64,000 nt of DNA, from contig NC_010125.1 of NCBI RefSeq assembly GCF_000067045.1, positions 1,664,001 to 1,728,000 on the forward strand, given 5' to 3'. Source of the DNA: Gluconacetobacter diazotrophicus PA1 5. GTDB taxonomy: Bacteria > Pseudomonadota > Alphaproteobacteria > Acetobacterales > Acetobacteraceae. Shown here piece by piece: positions 18,170-27,424 of the stretch; positions within the stretch are counted from its first letter, which is position 1; each line of letters opens with the position of its first letter. Position numbers and translations under genes: made by a program. Under the pieces are notes generated by a model that was given only the letters and a program-made list of their open reading frames with translations, searched no databases and was not told where the DNA came from.

Positions 18170-18185
18170 CGGCGTTCATGGAGCA
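18170..18185 (+). promoter_or_regulatory. Candidate sigma-54 promoter of flgE
   Basis: CGGCGTTCATGGAGCA has GG at 18171-18172 and GC at 18183-18184 with ten bases between. It shares GGCGTT and GAGC with the flagellin site. The predicted start near 18196 is 33 nt before the flgE ATG. Confidence 0.38.
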
Positions 18186-18228
18186 TTGCCTTCGGACGGT
18201 AACAGCGCGCACAGAACGAGGATGGCTT

Positions 18229-19938
18229 ATGTCAGTTTTCAACGCCCTTTCGACGGCTGTCAGCGGGATCGACGCGCAGTCGACGGCCTTCACGAACCTC
18301 AGTAACAACATCGCCAACAGCCAGACCGTCGGCTACAAGGCCGAATCGACGTCCTTCCAGGATTTCGTGGCCGGATCGCTGACGTCGAGCACGGCGTCCA
18401 GCGATATTTCGGATTCGGTGGCTGCCGTCGACGTGCAGAATGTCGGCGCACAGGGGACGGCCTCGGCCAGCACCGATACCCTGGCCATGGCCATCAACGG
18501 AAACGGGCTCTTCGACGTGTCCGAGGAGACAGGCCAGGCGACGTCCGGCACGACGCAGTTCGAGAATACGCAGTACTACACACGAAACGGCGAGTTTTAT
18601 GAGAACAACGAGGGCTACCTGGTCAACACGACCGGCTATTACCTTGACGGCTACATGGCTGACAGCAATGGTTCCCTGGGAAACACCCTGACCCAGATCA
18701 ACGTCGCCAACGTCTCCTTCCGCCCGACGGAAACGACGACCATTACGCAATCCGCCGCCGTGGGCACGATCCCGAGTGATTCGACCTCGTATACAGCCCA
18801 GTCGTATTCGACATCTCCGGTCACGACGTATGATGCCGATGGCAACGCCTCCAAGGTCGCACTGACCTGGACCCAGAGTTCGACCAACCCTCTGGTCTGG
18901 ACGGTCAGCGCCTATGATGCCGGCGGCACCGGCAAGGTTGCCTCGAACAGTTTTGAGGTGACGTTTGACAGCAGCGGTGATCTGGCTTCCGTCACGGGCA
19001 CCAGCGATGGCTCCAGTTATACGTCTTCGACGTCCAGCGGTGCCTCGGTTGATCCGACCATTACGCTGACCTCCAATGGCGTTGCGCAGACGATCCGTCT
19101 TGATCTCGGCACGATTGGCGGAACCAGCGGCACGACGATGGCGGCGTCCAGCGGTACGGCAAGCGCGAGTGGGGTGACCAGCCTGTCGGCGTCAGGGACA
19201 GCGCTCTCGATGGCGACGACCACGCTGGGTACGACCACCGGATCGGGGCAGAGCTATATGACGGCGCCGACGGACGTCAACAGCGTGCCCGTGTCGGCCG
19301 TGTGGAGCCAGACATCTGCCAATCCTTCGACGTGGTCGGTTTCGTTGGTCGATCCGTATGGTGGTTCCGACGTCAGTTCAGATACCTACAGCGTCGTTTT
19401 CAATTCCAATGGCACGGCGCAAACGGTTACTGATACGACGACTGGCGCGACGACCACGCTGTCCAGCCTGAGCGCGACAGTTAACGGTAAGGCCTACACC
19501 CTGGATGCCAGCGCGGCCTCTTTGTCCACGACCGCGCTGACCACCAATACGGCGCTGACCAGCGACAGCGTGACCAGCGGCACCTACGAGGGGGCCGAAA
19601 TCGAGAGCGACGGCTCCGTCATGGCCGAGTTCAGCAACGGCGACACGCAGTTGATCGGCAAGGTCGCGCTCAGCACGTTTGCCAATGTCGATGGCCTGAA
19701 TGCGGTCACCGGCCAGGCTTATACCGCCACGGCGGCATCCGGCGCGGCGCAGACGGGCACCGTCGGGTCGAATGGAACGGGAACGCTGGAAGTCGGCTAT
19801 GTCGAATCCTCGACGACCGACCTGACCAGCGATCTGTCCGCCCTGATCGTGGATCAGGAAGCGTACTCGGCCAATACCAAGGTCGTCACGACTGCTGATG
19901 ACCTGCTCCAGGCCACCATCTCGATGAAGCAGGGCTGA
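18229..19938 (+). CDS. flgE: Flagellar hook protein FlgE
   Basis: 569 residues from the ATG preceded by ACGAGG; the in-frame ATG at 18178 is inside the leader. The N-terminal rod/hook motif SVFNALSTAVSGIDAQSTAF and NLSNNIANSQTVGYKAESTS and the C-terminal QEAYSANTKVVTTADDLLQ are conserved. It is longer than the roughly 400-residue enteric hook protein because of a Ser/Thr/Gly-rich insertion in the outer domains, as is common in alphaproteobacteria. A sigma-54-like site lies upstream, and a long hairpin and a terminator follow, so it is probably transcribed alone. Confidence 0.96.
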   Translation: MSVFNALSTAVSGIDAQSTAFTNLSNNIANSQTVGYKAESTSFQDFVAGSLTSSTASSDISDSVAAVDVQNVGAQGTASASTDTLAMAINGNGLFDVSEETGQATSGTTQFENTQYYTRNGEFYENNEGYLVNTTGYYLDGYMADSNGSLGNTLTQINVANVSFRPTETTTITQSAAVGTIPSDSTSYTAQSYSTSPVTTYDADGNASKVALTWTQSSTNPLVWTVSAYDAGGTGKVASNSFEVTFDSSGDLASVTGTSDGSSYTSSTSSGASVDPTITLTSNGVAQTIRLDLGTIGGTSGTTMAASSGTASASGVTSLSASGTALSMATTTLGTTTGSGQSYMTAPTDVNSVPVSAVWSQTSANPSTWSVSLVDPYGGSDVSSDTYSVVFNSNGTAQTVTDTTTGATTTLSSLSATVNGKAYTLDASAASLSTTALTTNTALTSDSVTSGTYEGAEIESDGSVMAEFSNGDTQLIGKVALSTFANVDGLNAVTGQAYTATAASGAAQTGTVGSNGTGTLEVGYVESSTTDLTSDLSALIVDQEAYSANTKVVTTADDLLQATISMKQG

Positions 19939-19943
19939 TGACC

Positions 19944-19977
19944 ATGCCCGGCCCGCGCGGGAGCGCGGGCCGGGCAT
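19944..19977. other. Long GC-rich hairpin after flgE
   Basis: A perfect 14-bp stem (ATGCCCGGCCCGCG with its complement) around a six-base loop, starting five bases after the flgE stop. There is no T run, so it may stabilise the mRNA end more than terminate. Confidence 0.7.
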
Positions 19978-20028
19978 GAAGTCGAGTAGCCTTCAGAGGG
20001 TTTCCAAAGGCCAGCGGCGTTTGGCGGG

Positions 20029-20057
20029 TCCAGGGCAGAGCCCTGGATTTTTCGTTT
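20029..20057 (+). terminator. Rho-independent terminator downstream of flgE
   Basis: TCCAGGGC and GCCCTGGA pair perfectly around AGA and are followed by TTTTTCGTTTTT. It separates flgE from the convergent chemoreceptor gene. Confidence 0.88.
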
Positions 20058-20089
20058 TTGGGGAACGCAACGTGCAGGGGCGAGGCCCC

Positions 20090-22330
20090 TCAGTCGTTCC
20101 GTATGGACCCTGCAAGCTCCGCAGTCCTGATGCCCGGGCGCGTTGCCCGACGAGGCGTCTTCAATTCGTCGATCTGGAATTCCCCGACGAGGCGGGCCAA
20201 TGTTCCGGCCTCCTGCTTCAGGGAATGGGACGCTGCCCGCGACTGTTCCGACATCGCCGCGTTTTGCTGTGTCACCCGATCCATCTGACCCATCGCGATA
20301 TTGACCTGGTTCAGTCCCGTTGCCTGCTCTTGCGCCGCTGACGAGATCCTGGAGACGAATTCGCTCAACCGTCCCACCTGGCCGATGATGCGCTCCAGTG
20401 CCTTGCCGGTTTCGCCGACCAGCTTCACGCCGCGATCGATCTGCTCGTCCGACGTGGCGATCAGGTCCTTGATCTGTCTGGCGGCTTCGGCCGACCGGTC
20501 GGACAGGGCCCGCACTTCGGTGGCGACGACCGTGAAGCTTCGGCCGGCCTGGCCCGCCCGGGCGGCCTCGACCGCGGCGCTGACCGCCAGAAGATTGGTC
20601 TGGAATGCGATTTCGTCGATCAGCCCGAGAATATGGCGGATTTCACTCGCCGCGTGTTGAATCCCGTTCATGGCGGCCACGGTTTCCTTCACGACCGCGC
20701 CGGAATGCGCCGCATCGGTTGAGGCGCTGCTGACCAGGGTGTCCGCATTGGAGGCGCCCTGCGCGGTCTTGCGGACCGTCACGGTGATTTCGTGCAGGGC
20801 AGCGGTGGTCTCCTCCAGGCTGGCGGCCTGCTGTTCGGTCCGGCGGGACAGATCCTCGGTGGCCGTGGCGATCTGCGTGGAATCGGATGTCACACCGCCT
20901 GCCGCGGACGCTATCGCCGATATGGTCTCCTGAAGCTTGTCCATCGCGGTGTTGAAATCGCCGCGAAGCGTCTCGTATTCGGGGGCGAAACGTTCATCCA
21001 GGCGAAAGAGCAGGTCCCCCGAGGAGAGGCGTTCCAGCCCGTGTCCCAGTTTCGTGACGACCTTGTTCAATTCGGCAGCCTTGGCGGCCTGGGCAGCCTG
21101 GGTCTCGGCACGAAGCCGTTCGGCCTTGCGTCGTTCCGCTGTCGCGGCCTCTTCGTTGCGCCGGCCGTCGGCCAGGGCAAGGCGGAAGCCGTCCAGGGCA
21201 GTCGCGATGGTGCCGGTTTCATCGTGCCGCTGCCGGCCCGTTACGGGGCGGGCGTAATCCCCCTGGCTGAGTGTCTCGACAGACGCCAGCAGGGATTCCA
21301 TCGGGCGGCGCACCAGCACGGTAACCATGAAGTAGAGCGTTCCCAGCACAAGAAGGACCGTGATCAGCCCACCGATGATCATCACCTGCAGATCCTGCCG
21401 GACCGGTGCTTCCAGGACGTCTTCGGGGACATCGACGATGATGGCCCAGGTCGTTTTCAGATCCGGTATGGCAAATGGATAGATGACGCGTTCGATGGTT
21501 CCACCGTGGATCTTGTGCAGGATACGCGACCGACCGTCCGCGATGGCGGCCGCGAGTTCCCTGGCGCCTTCTCCCGCGTAGGCCGTCATCAGAAGATGCG
21601 CATCCGGGTTGGTCACCCAGGTGCCGCTGCCGGAAACCAGCATGACATGACCGCTGCCGAATGGTCTCATGGTCGCCAGCATTCGGGAAAGCCGGTCCAG
21701 CGGCGCGTCGATTCCGGTGACGCCGACTGATTTGCCGTCAAATTTGACAGGATAGGCAAACGAGACCATCTCGATCCCGCTGCCCTCATCGACATAGGGC
21801 TCGGTGATGATGCCGCGGCCCTGGGACATCGGAAGCGTATACCATGTCTGCGAATAATGGGCCGGCAGCGCTGAGAACGTGAGCTTGCCGTCGCTTCCTC
21901 TCATCCAGTACGGATTGAAGACGCCGTCCGCGTTGTCGCCTGGCGCATGGGGGTTGGTGGTCCCGTCCAGGCCCAGCGGCGCCTCCTCCATCCAGGTGCC
22001 GAAAAGATCGGGAAGCCGTTTTTCGCTCATCCGCAGCATGGCGACGATCAGGCCACGGTCGGGCAACCCGGCCTCGTGTGCGGCCTCTACGGCGCCGCTC
22101 ATGAAATTCGCCGCGGAATTTTGCGCCGTCAGCCTTGTTGCGACTTCGTTGGCGGCTATTTGCGCCTGTGCATCGGCCTGGGCAAAGACATAGCGCTCGA
22201 CACGTGTCTTGGTCGTCCAGGCCAACAGTGCGATCGCGCCGCAAAGAATAACGGCGAACGCCAGCCCGGCTGTGCCGATCAGCTTCCTGGAGAGGGAATT
22301 GAAAAAATGCGGCTGTTGGGTGGGCGTCAT
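20090..22330 (-). CDS. Methyl-accepting chemotaxis protein (dCache type)
   Basis: 746 residues from the ATG preceded by AGAGGTG; an ATG at 22357 is in frame but lacks such a site. Layout: membrane segment (about 18-38), a large periplasmic dCache-like sensor (GVFNPYWMRGSDGKLTFSAL, then EGSGIEMVSFAYPVKFDGKS), a second membrane segment near 325, HAMP, coiled coil and signalling tip. The tip reads EIAFQTNLLAVSAAVEAARA and GRSFTVVATEVRALS, with Ser where receptors have Asn and Gly. No C-terminal CheR-docking peptide is present. The ligand is unknown. It is transcribed with the repeat protein gene upstream or alone. Confidence 0.93.
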   Translation of the reverse strand: MTPTQQPHFFNSLSRKLIGTAGLAFAVILCGAIALLAWTTKTRVERYVFAQADAQAQIAANEVATRLTAQNSAANFMSGAVEAAHEAGLPDRGLIVAMLRMSEKRLPDLFGTWMEEAPLGLDGTTNPHAPGDNADGVFNPYWMRGSDGKLTFSALPAHYSQTWYTLPMSQGRGIITEPYVDEGSGIEMVSFAYPVKFDGKSVGVTGIDAPLDRLSRMLATMRPFGSGHVMLVSGSGTWVTNPDAHLLMTAYAGEGARELAAAIADGRSRILHKIHGGTIERVIYPFAIPDLKTTWAIIVDVPEDVLEAPVRQDLQVMIIGGLITVLLVLGTLYFMVTVLVRRPMESLLASVETLSQGDYARPVTGRQRHDETGTIATALDGFRLALADGRRNEEAATAERRKAERLRAETQAAQAAKAAELNKVVTKLGHGLERLSSGDLLFRLDERFAPEYETLRGDFNTAMDKLQETISAIASAAGGVTSDSTQIATATEDLSRRTEQQAASLEETTAALHEITVTVRKTAQGASNADTLVSSASTDAAHSGAVVKETVAAMNGIQHAASEIRHILGLIDEIAFQTNLLAVSAAVEAARAGQAGRSFTVVATEVRALSDRSAEAARQIKDLIATSDEQIDRGVKLVGETGKALERIIGQVGRLSEFVSRISSAAQEQATGLNQVNIAMGQMDRVTQQNAAMSEQSRAASHSLKQEAGTLARLVGEFQIDELKTPRRATRPGIRTAELAGSIRND

Positions 22331-22534
22331 AAGCGAACACCTCTGGATTGATTCCATTTCGTCGTGGAAACAACCTTCAATAATTCATTTCGTACGTCAA
22401 TCTGATCCGAACAGGGACGACTATACGCACGATGTTATTGGACGACACGTGTCGCAGCCAAAACGTTTTTGAGAGGACTGGATGCGGTGGCCATATAGAA
22501 AGGGCAGGGAAGCAGGACGGCGCGGCGAGGGGCC

Positions 22535-25117
22535 TCAGGGAGGCGTCGAGCTTTCCGCGAGCGCGCCGTCCACGTGCTTTGCCAGCAGCGCGAAAACGCG
22601 TCCGTTGTCACCGTCCATCTGCCTGTTTCCCACCCGATCGGCGATCCAGTCGAGCGTGCGCCGGTCGTTTACCCGTGACGCGTCGGATGCCAGGCGAATG
22701 GCGATGGATTGCTGATCTTTGGTCAGGGGACCCTTCTGCGGAATTTGCACCGCAGCGATCTTGCGCACGTCGGCCACTGCCGCAGCCCACTCGCCCTTGC
22801 CTTCGTGAATGTGGGCACTCGTATCGAGAGAGGCCACGCTCATATCGCCGTTGAGAAGGGAGAGCGCCGCGGACTGATCGCCGCTGACGAGGGCGATCTC
22901 GGCCGATATCCGCCGCCTGGACGCCTTGATGTCGTCCGAAAGGGTGGGGTCGTCTGTCCTGGCCAGGGCGTCCGTCGCGTCCTTGGGCAGTTTCCTCTCG
23001 ATGTCGGCGCTCGCCAGTTCTTCTCCAGCCATTCCCCGAATATCGGGAGAATCGAGCATCGGGATTGCCTGGGAGAGGATCTGGGCCGCCTGGTCCGGCA
23101 GGCCGAGCGTAAGAAGCATCTTGCCGTATGCGACCAGGATCTCGCCCTTTTTCGGACCCGGCGTCAGTTCCGGCAGATGCGCGCCCAGCATGGCCGCGTC
23201 ATGCAGCAGGCCGTTCTGGTCCGTTCCGTTTACGCCCGCGCTGGCCACGCCCGCGAGGGTCTGGAAAAGAAGCGGCGCGGCCATCGTCTCATTTGCCGGA
23301 GAGGATGCGGCCTGGGCCTTGTCGATGGCGGTGAGCGCATCGGTCCATTTATGCACCTGCATGAAGGCGTCGGCCTGCAGGAAGCGCACGATGGCTTCCC
23401 GGCCGGCAAGCCGCGCATCCGGGATGATCGAGCCGAATGCATCGGCGGCCGCGTCGGGCGTGATGTTTCCGCCGGCAAGATCGAGCGAGATCGCCTGCTC
23501 GGACGCCTTTTCGGAAACCAGCGGGTTGCGGTCATCGGCGAGCTTCTTGAACGCCGCATACGCAAGGTCGCGTTTTCCGGTCCGCAAATCGCGGAACGCG
23601 GCGGCGAGCTGGTAAGGCGAGTCCGCCGGCATGTCGTTCAGGGCAGCCAGATCGTCCTGGGATCCGTAGCGTCCGATTTCCTCGGCGGCCAGCGGCAGGA
23701 CGACGTCCCGCACATTGGCGGGATAATTCCTCAGCCTTGTGAAATCCCTTGCGAGGAGGTGAGCCGCCTCCGCGTCATGGCCGCCGGCCGATGTCAGGTA
23801 CAGACCGCGCCATACCTGCGTCGCGCGCTGCTGGTCGTCCGGCCAAGGCCCCTCCAGCAGGGACGCGTCCCCGACATCGTTGCACAGAAGCTCGGTCGCT
23901 CCGAGAAGGAACCTGACATCCGGCCGTGATATCTCTTCCGGGTCGTCCTGCAGGGCGACCGTCAGGATGCCGCGTGCCTCCACGAAGGACCCGATACCGA
24001 ACGCAGCCCTTGCCGCGTCAAGCCGGCGCGCGAAGCGCTGTGCCGGATCCGAATCCGCAGCGGCGAGGGTCGCATCGTGAAACCGTTTCTGCAACTCCTG
24101 GTCGGGACGGTTCTGAAGGCCGAGCCATTTCAGATCGACATCGCTGGCATAGATCGCCGTCCCGCCGTCGGGAACGGCTTTGTCGGACCAGGTCAGCAGG
24201 GCGCCGTCGGGTGTCGCCCGCATGCCAACGTCCGGAGACCGGGCCGCGACGACGACACCTTCCTTCGTCGGCCACACGTCATATCCTTCTCCCTGTCGCA
24301 GGGACAGGATACCGCCATCGTCCGTTGTCGACGTGCCCACGAAAAGCCGCGCCCCCGACGTCGGGTCCGTGATCGAGAGGACGCGACCGGGCCGGCGCAT
24401 CGGATAAAGGATACCCCCGTCGCCCAGCCGCGGGTTGATGACGCGCCTGTCCCCATAGTCGGCTCCGGGTGGCGGTTCGCTTCCCAGCACCCAGCCCTCG
24501 GCCTGCTGCGACAGGTAGAGCTGCCGCGTGTCCGGAAGGTGGACCTGGATCAGGGTGGCATCCGGCATGGTGTTGACGGTCAGGGTCGAGAAGATCCCGT
24601 CTCCCCGCAATGTGCTGGTATCCATCGGCTCGGCATTGTCGACGACGATGAAGAACGAGTCGCCGCTCTGGTAGGCGGCGATTCCCATATGCGGTGGTAC
24701 CGGGATCAGGACGCGATTGCCGATGGCCGTGCCCTGGTTCGCTCCTTTCGTGCCGGCTGTGGCATTTTCCGCCGGCGCGGGCTTGCGCGTGCCCTTCGCT
24801 TTCCCGGCCCGGGCACTCTTGATTGCGGCGTGCGCCTTCGGTGCGGGTGGAGGAAGATCAAGAACCGTCGCCTTCCACGGCGCCGGCAGTCCCTGCAGGA
24901 GGATCCCGTCGGAAAGATCGCCATCTTGCGGTGAAACGGGGGGTACGGGCGTGACCGGAGGGGGGGCGGCCGGATCCGGCTTGTCCTGCTTTCCCTGGGG
25001 TTGGGAATGCCCATGCCGCGCCCCCGCCATGGCGGGGGGGAAGGCCGAGCAGGACAGGAGCATGATAATCGGAAGCGCGATGCAGCGTCTCACGCGTGGG
25101 GATCCGCTGAAATACAC
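22535..25117 (-). CDS. Large periplasmic repeat protein of unknown function
   Basis: 860 residues from a GTG whose ribosome-binding site GAGGA overlaps the stop of the small gene upstream. A signal peptide (RRCIALPIIMLLSCSAFPPAMAGA) is followed by a Pro/Ala/Lys-rich linker (to about 125), a beta-rich part (about 130-330) and a long helical, TPR-like part to the end. I recognise no named family. Size, export and setting among motility genes suggest a periplasmic flagellar or motor accessory. Since the locus encodes a MotE-like protein and MotE is the chaperone of MotC, a MotC-like role is possible but unproven. Confidence 0.85.
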   Translation of the reverse strand: MYFSGSPRVRRCIALPIIMLLSCSAFPPAMAGARHGHSQPQGKQDKPDPAAPPPVTPVPPVSPQDGDLSDGILLQGLPAPWKATVLDLPPPAPKAHAAIKSARAGKAKGTRKPAPAENATAGTKGANQGTAIGNRVLIPVPPHMGIAAYQSGDSFFIVVDNAEPMDTSTLRGDGIFSTLTVNTMPDATLIQVHLPDTRQLYLSQQAEGWVLGSEPPPGADYGDRRVINPRLGDGGILYPMRRPGRVLSITDPTSGARLFVGTSTTDDGGILSLRQGEGYDVWPTKEGVVVAARSPDVGMRATPDGALLTWSDKAVPDGGTAIYASDVDLKWLGLQNRPDQELQKRFHDATLAAADSDPAQRFARRLDAARAAFGIGSFVEARGILTVALQDDPEEISRPDVRFLLGATELLCNDVGDASLLEGPWPDDQQRATQVWRGLYLTSAGGHDAEAAHLLARDFTRLRNYPANVRDVVLPLAAEEIGRYGSQDDLAALNDMPADSPYQLAAAFRDLRTGKRDLAYAAFKKLADDRNPLVSEKASEQAISLDLAGGNITPDAAADAFGSIIPDARLAGREAIVRFLQADAFMQVHKWTDALTAIDKAQAASSPANETMAAPLLFQTLAGVASAGVNGTDQNGLLHDAAMLGAHLPELTPGPKKGEILVAYGKMLLTLGLPDQAAQILSQAIPMLDSPDIRGMAGEELASADIERKLPKDATDALARTDDPTLSDDIKASRRRISAEIALVSGDQSAALSLLNGDMSVASLDTSAHIHEGKGEWAAAVADVRKIAAVQIPQKGPLTKDQQSIAIRLASDASRVNDRRTLDWIADRVGNRQMDGDNGRVFALLAKHVDGALAESSTPP

Positions 25118-25123
25118 GTGTCC

Positions 25124-25432
25124 TCAATCCTGAAGGGCCGATGCCCCAGTTGTCTGGCTGTACTCTTCCGCATTCCGGTCGGTTGTCGTCGATGGGACAT
25201 GCGTCGAGGATGACCAACGGGGGCGGAATGCACATCGTGGGGCGAACTCGTCCGGCAGAACCGCAAGCTGCCAGCCCGGCACCTCCACCATGCCTTCGAT
25301 GTCACCATTGATACGCGCCCCATTCGTCAGGGGTAGAAACGCCGTAAGGTCAGAGGCCTCTTTTTCCCGAACGCGCGGGATACCGGCACCGAAGAATGCT
25401 GATCGCGGGGCGGAAGGACCGCCCCGCGGCAT
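25124..25432 (-). CDS. Small unidentified ORF coupled to the periplasmic repeat protein
   Basis: 102 residues with no family I recognise; the central part (INGDIEGMVEVPGWQLAVL) has GC-rich third positions like real genes of the window. Its TGA stop shares bases with the GAGGA site of the next gene, seven bases away, which suggests coupling. Against it, the first codons overlap a strong hairpin and no clear ribosome-binding site precedes the ATG; a later start is possible. Confidence 0.35.
   Translation of the reverse strand: MPRGGPSAPRSAFFGAGIPRVREKEASDLTAFLPLTNGARINGDIEGMVEVPGWQLAVLPDEFAPRCAFRPRWSSSTHVPSTTTDRNAEEYSQTTGASALQD
25405..25427 (-). terminator. GC hairpin after the 82-residue gene
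   Basis: GCGGGGCGG and CCGCCCCGC pair perfectly over nine bases with a five-base loop. No T run follows on the minus strand, so it is a weak terminator or an mRNA-end structure. Confidence 0.45.
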
Positions 25433-25459
25433 CGTGTTCGCGTCCGCTCCGGACGCTGC

Positions 25460-25708
25460 TCAGGCGAAGAGATCGACGGCACTGGCCGTCGCGGAGGCCT
25501 TGTTGTGCGATGTCGTCGAGGGAACGATCTGGCCCGTCGAATCGAACTGCGTGGACGATTTGGACCCGTCAGCGTTGGCGGAGACGAGATTGACGCCGAC
25601 ACCAGCCGCATATTCCGGCTTCACGGCGCGGTGGGCTGCATGAGCATTCTGCGTCGTGGCAATGCGCATGCTGGAAGCGAGCGCCGCTGCTGCTGTGGTA
25701 TCCGTCAT
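25460..25708 (-). CDS. Small hypothetical protein
   Basis: 82 residues, rich in Ala, Ser and Thr, without a signal peptide or membrane segment; it ends KASATASAVDLFA. AAAGGG lies ten bases before the ATG, a good start. I recognise no family. It heads a minus-strand run that continues into the small ORF and the 860-residue periplasmic protein, and it is divergent from the regulator at 25967. Confidence 0.55.
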   Translation of the reverse strand: MTDTTAAAALASSMRIATTQNAHAAHRAVKPEYAAGVGVNLVSANADGSKSSTQFDSTGQIVPSTTSHNKASATASAVDLFA

Positions 25709-25966
25709 TTTTTAATGACCCTTTGGAATCAGAGAACGAACAGAAAGAAGAACCGCCCGGCAACAAAGCCGAACACAGACCCTGCCCCGAGTCTGTCCAT
25801 CTGCTTCGATCATGCCCTCGTATTAGCTGAACTATAGAACCTCAGTCTATGGGATGGCCATGGCCAAGCCAAGGTGTTTTTTGGCTTATGGCATCCGCTT
25901 ATAAGGGATAGATAGCTGGGGGCCGGTTCCCATGCCAGGATGGCTGTCGGCACTTACGCTGCGGGA

Positions 25967-26773
25967 ATGGATATGCAGATACTTTGTATCGGTGACAGTT
26001 CGGCCGATGGTGATGGAAGGCCGTGCAGCGGATTGGCGAAAGCCGCGATCGAGGGGGCGGTGTCGATAACGATGTCGGGCCCCGAGGGGAGCGTGGAAAC
26101 ATTGCGCCGCTCCCATTACGACCTCGCCGTGATCCAGCAGGGATCGCCGAATGCACGGCTGCTGCGCCGCATACGCAGCAGCCGCGTTCCGACGCCGGTC
26201 ATCATCATTGCCCGGGACACGACTCCGCCCGCGATCGCCGAGGTCCTTTCCGTCGGTGCCGATGACTGCGTTCCCGCCTCGATCGACCCCACGGAACTTC
26301 TGGCCCGCCTGCGCGCCATCGTCCGGCGCGCCGGCGGGCATGACAGCCTGACGCTCCAGATCGGACGCCTGACCGTGAACGTGAACCAGCGGGAGGTCCA
26401 TATCGACGGGAAGCCGGTTCCACTGACCCGGCGGGAATATGACGTGGTCGAGCTTCTGGCGCTGCGCAAGAATCAGGCACTGAGCAAGGAGTCCGTCCTC
26501 GACAGCCTCTATGCCGGACAGCACGAGCCGAGTGGCAAGGTCATCGACGTCATGATCTGCAAGATCCGCAAGAAGATGCGTGGCCTGGGCATAGAGGAAC
26601 CGTTGACGACGCAATGGGGCATTGGCTACCGCCTCAACGAGGACGCCTTCGCTCCGCTGGGTGCCCGGATGGATGGAATCGTCGGGCAGGGGCCAAGGGA
26701 GTCCTGTATTCCCGTGACGCCGGGCATCGCCATCATGGCCCCCTCGGGGGCTCGATCATCCCAGACAAACTGA
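25967..26773 (+). CDS. CtrA/FtcR-like transcription regulator with degenerate receiver
   Basis: 268 residues from ATG 25967; 25940 and 25973 are alternatives. The C-terminal winged helix is of OmpR/CtrA type (VNVNQREVHIDGKPVPLTRR, SGKVIDVMICKIRKKMRGLG, TTQWGIGYRLNE). The N-terminal receiver aligns with CtrA, but the phospho-acceptor strand reads YDLAVIQQGSPN, so Gln replaces Asp, and the KPF motif is PAS. It should therefore not be phosphorylated. Brucella FtcR, a CtrA-like orphan regulator in the flagellar locus, is the nearest known case. About 35 extra residues follow the DNA-binding domain. Likely targets are flagellar promoters nearby; this is inference. Confidence 0.8.
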   Translation: MDMQILCIGDSSADGDGRPCSGLAKAAIEGAVSITMSGPEGSVETLRRSHYDLAVIQQGSPNARLLRRIRSSRVPTPVIIIARDTTPPAIAEVLSVGADDCVPASIDPTELLARLRAIVRRAGGHDSLTLQIGRLTVNVNQREVHIDGKPVPLTRREYDVVELLALRKNQALSKESVLDSLYAGQHEPSGKVIDVMICKIRKKMRGLGIEEPLTTQWGIGYRLNEDAFAPLGARMDGIVGQGPRESCIPVTPGIAIMAPSGARSSQTN

Positions 26774-26803
26774 AGCGGCCGGAGGCGAGGGGGCTGGTCA
26801 GGA

Positions 26804-27202
26804 TCAGGTCGCGTCGGCGCCGAATTCCTGCATGTTGTGGCTGCCTGTGAGTTCCAGGCCATCGCGAACATTCTCCGCGATCCGAATCAAGGGGGTAAGC
26901 GGCAGGGCGGGGTCCAGCATGGCCCTGATTCCATAGAGCTGGGACCGATGGGCCAGGGTGACGAAAAGCTGACGGTCTTCCTGGGGCGTAAGGCCCGAAT
27001 CCTGAACGTTCGCATTCATGATCATCGCCCAGAGGCGCTGGCTCCTGGCCAGGGCATGCCGTCGGACGGTATGATCCGAACTCGCCTCGGCGGCCTTGAG
27101 TTCGTCGATCAGCATTCTGAAGCATGCGGCATCGGCTTCGCGTCCCGTCAGGGATGATCCCGCGATGCTCTGGTAGGCTTTCATTCCGGGGTGCGTCATC
27201 AT
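26804..27202 (-). CDS. flaF: Flagellin synthesis regulator FlaF
   Basis: 132 residues. MKAYQSIAGSS at the start, then SQRLWAMIMNANVQDSGLTP and LFVTLAHRSQLY match FlaF, an alphaproteobacterial helical protein needed for flagellin translation and export, where it acts against FlbT. ACGGAG precedes the ATG pair. FlbT, usually its neighbour, was not found in the window, and the flagellin gene lies 12 kb away. Confidence 0.85.
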   Translation of the reverse strand: MMTHPGMKAYQSIAGSSLTGREADAACFRMLIDELKAAEASSDHTVRRHALARSQRLWAMIMNANVQDSGLTPQEDRQLFVTLAHRSQLYGIRAMLDPALPLTPLIRIAENVRDGLELTGSHNMQEFGADAT

Positions 27203-27424
27203 CGCTCCGTCAACCGTCCGTCATTCTCAACCGTCGGTCATGACACCGTGGCGTATTGCCGGTCATGGTTCTACACAGGGTGGGCATTCCTGACCAGACC
27301 TTCGACGGCGGCGTTCTCCATGGCCAATTCCATGTGGAAATGTGCGGGGCAAGGCCATATAGTGGCGGTTCGTGGAATTGTTGTGTCCTGCTGTGTCGCG
27401 GTCACGAATGCAAGGAGTGGACTG

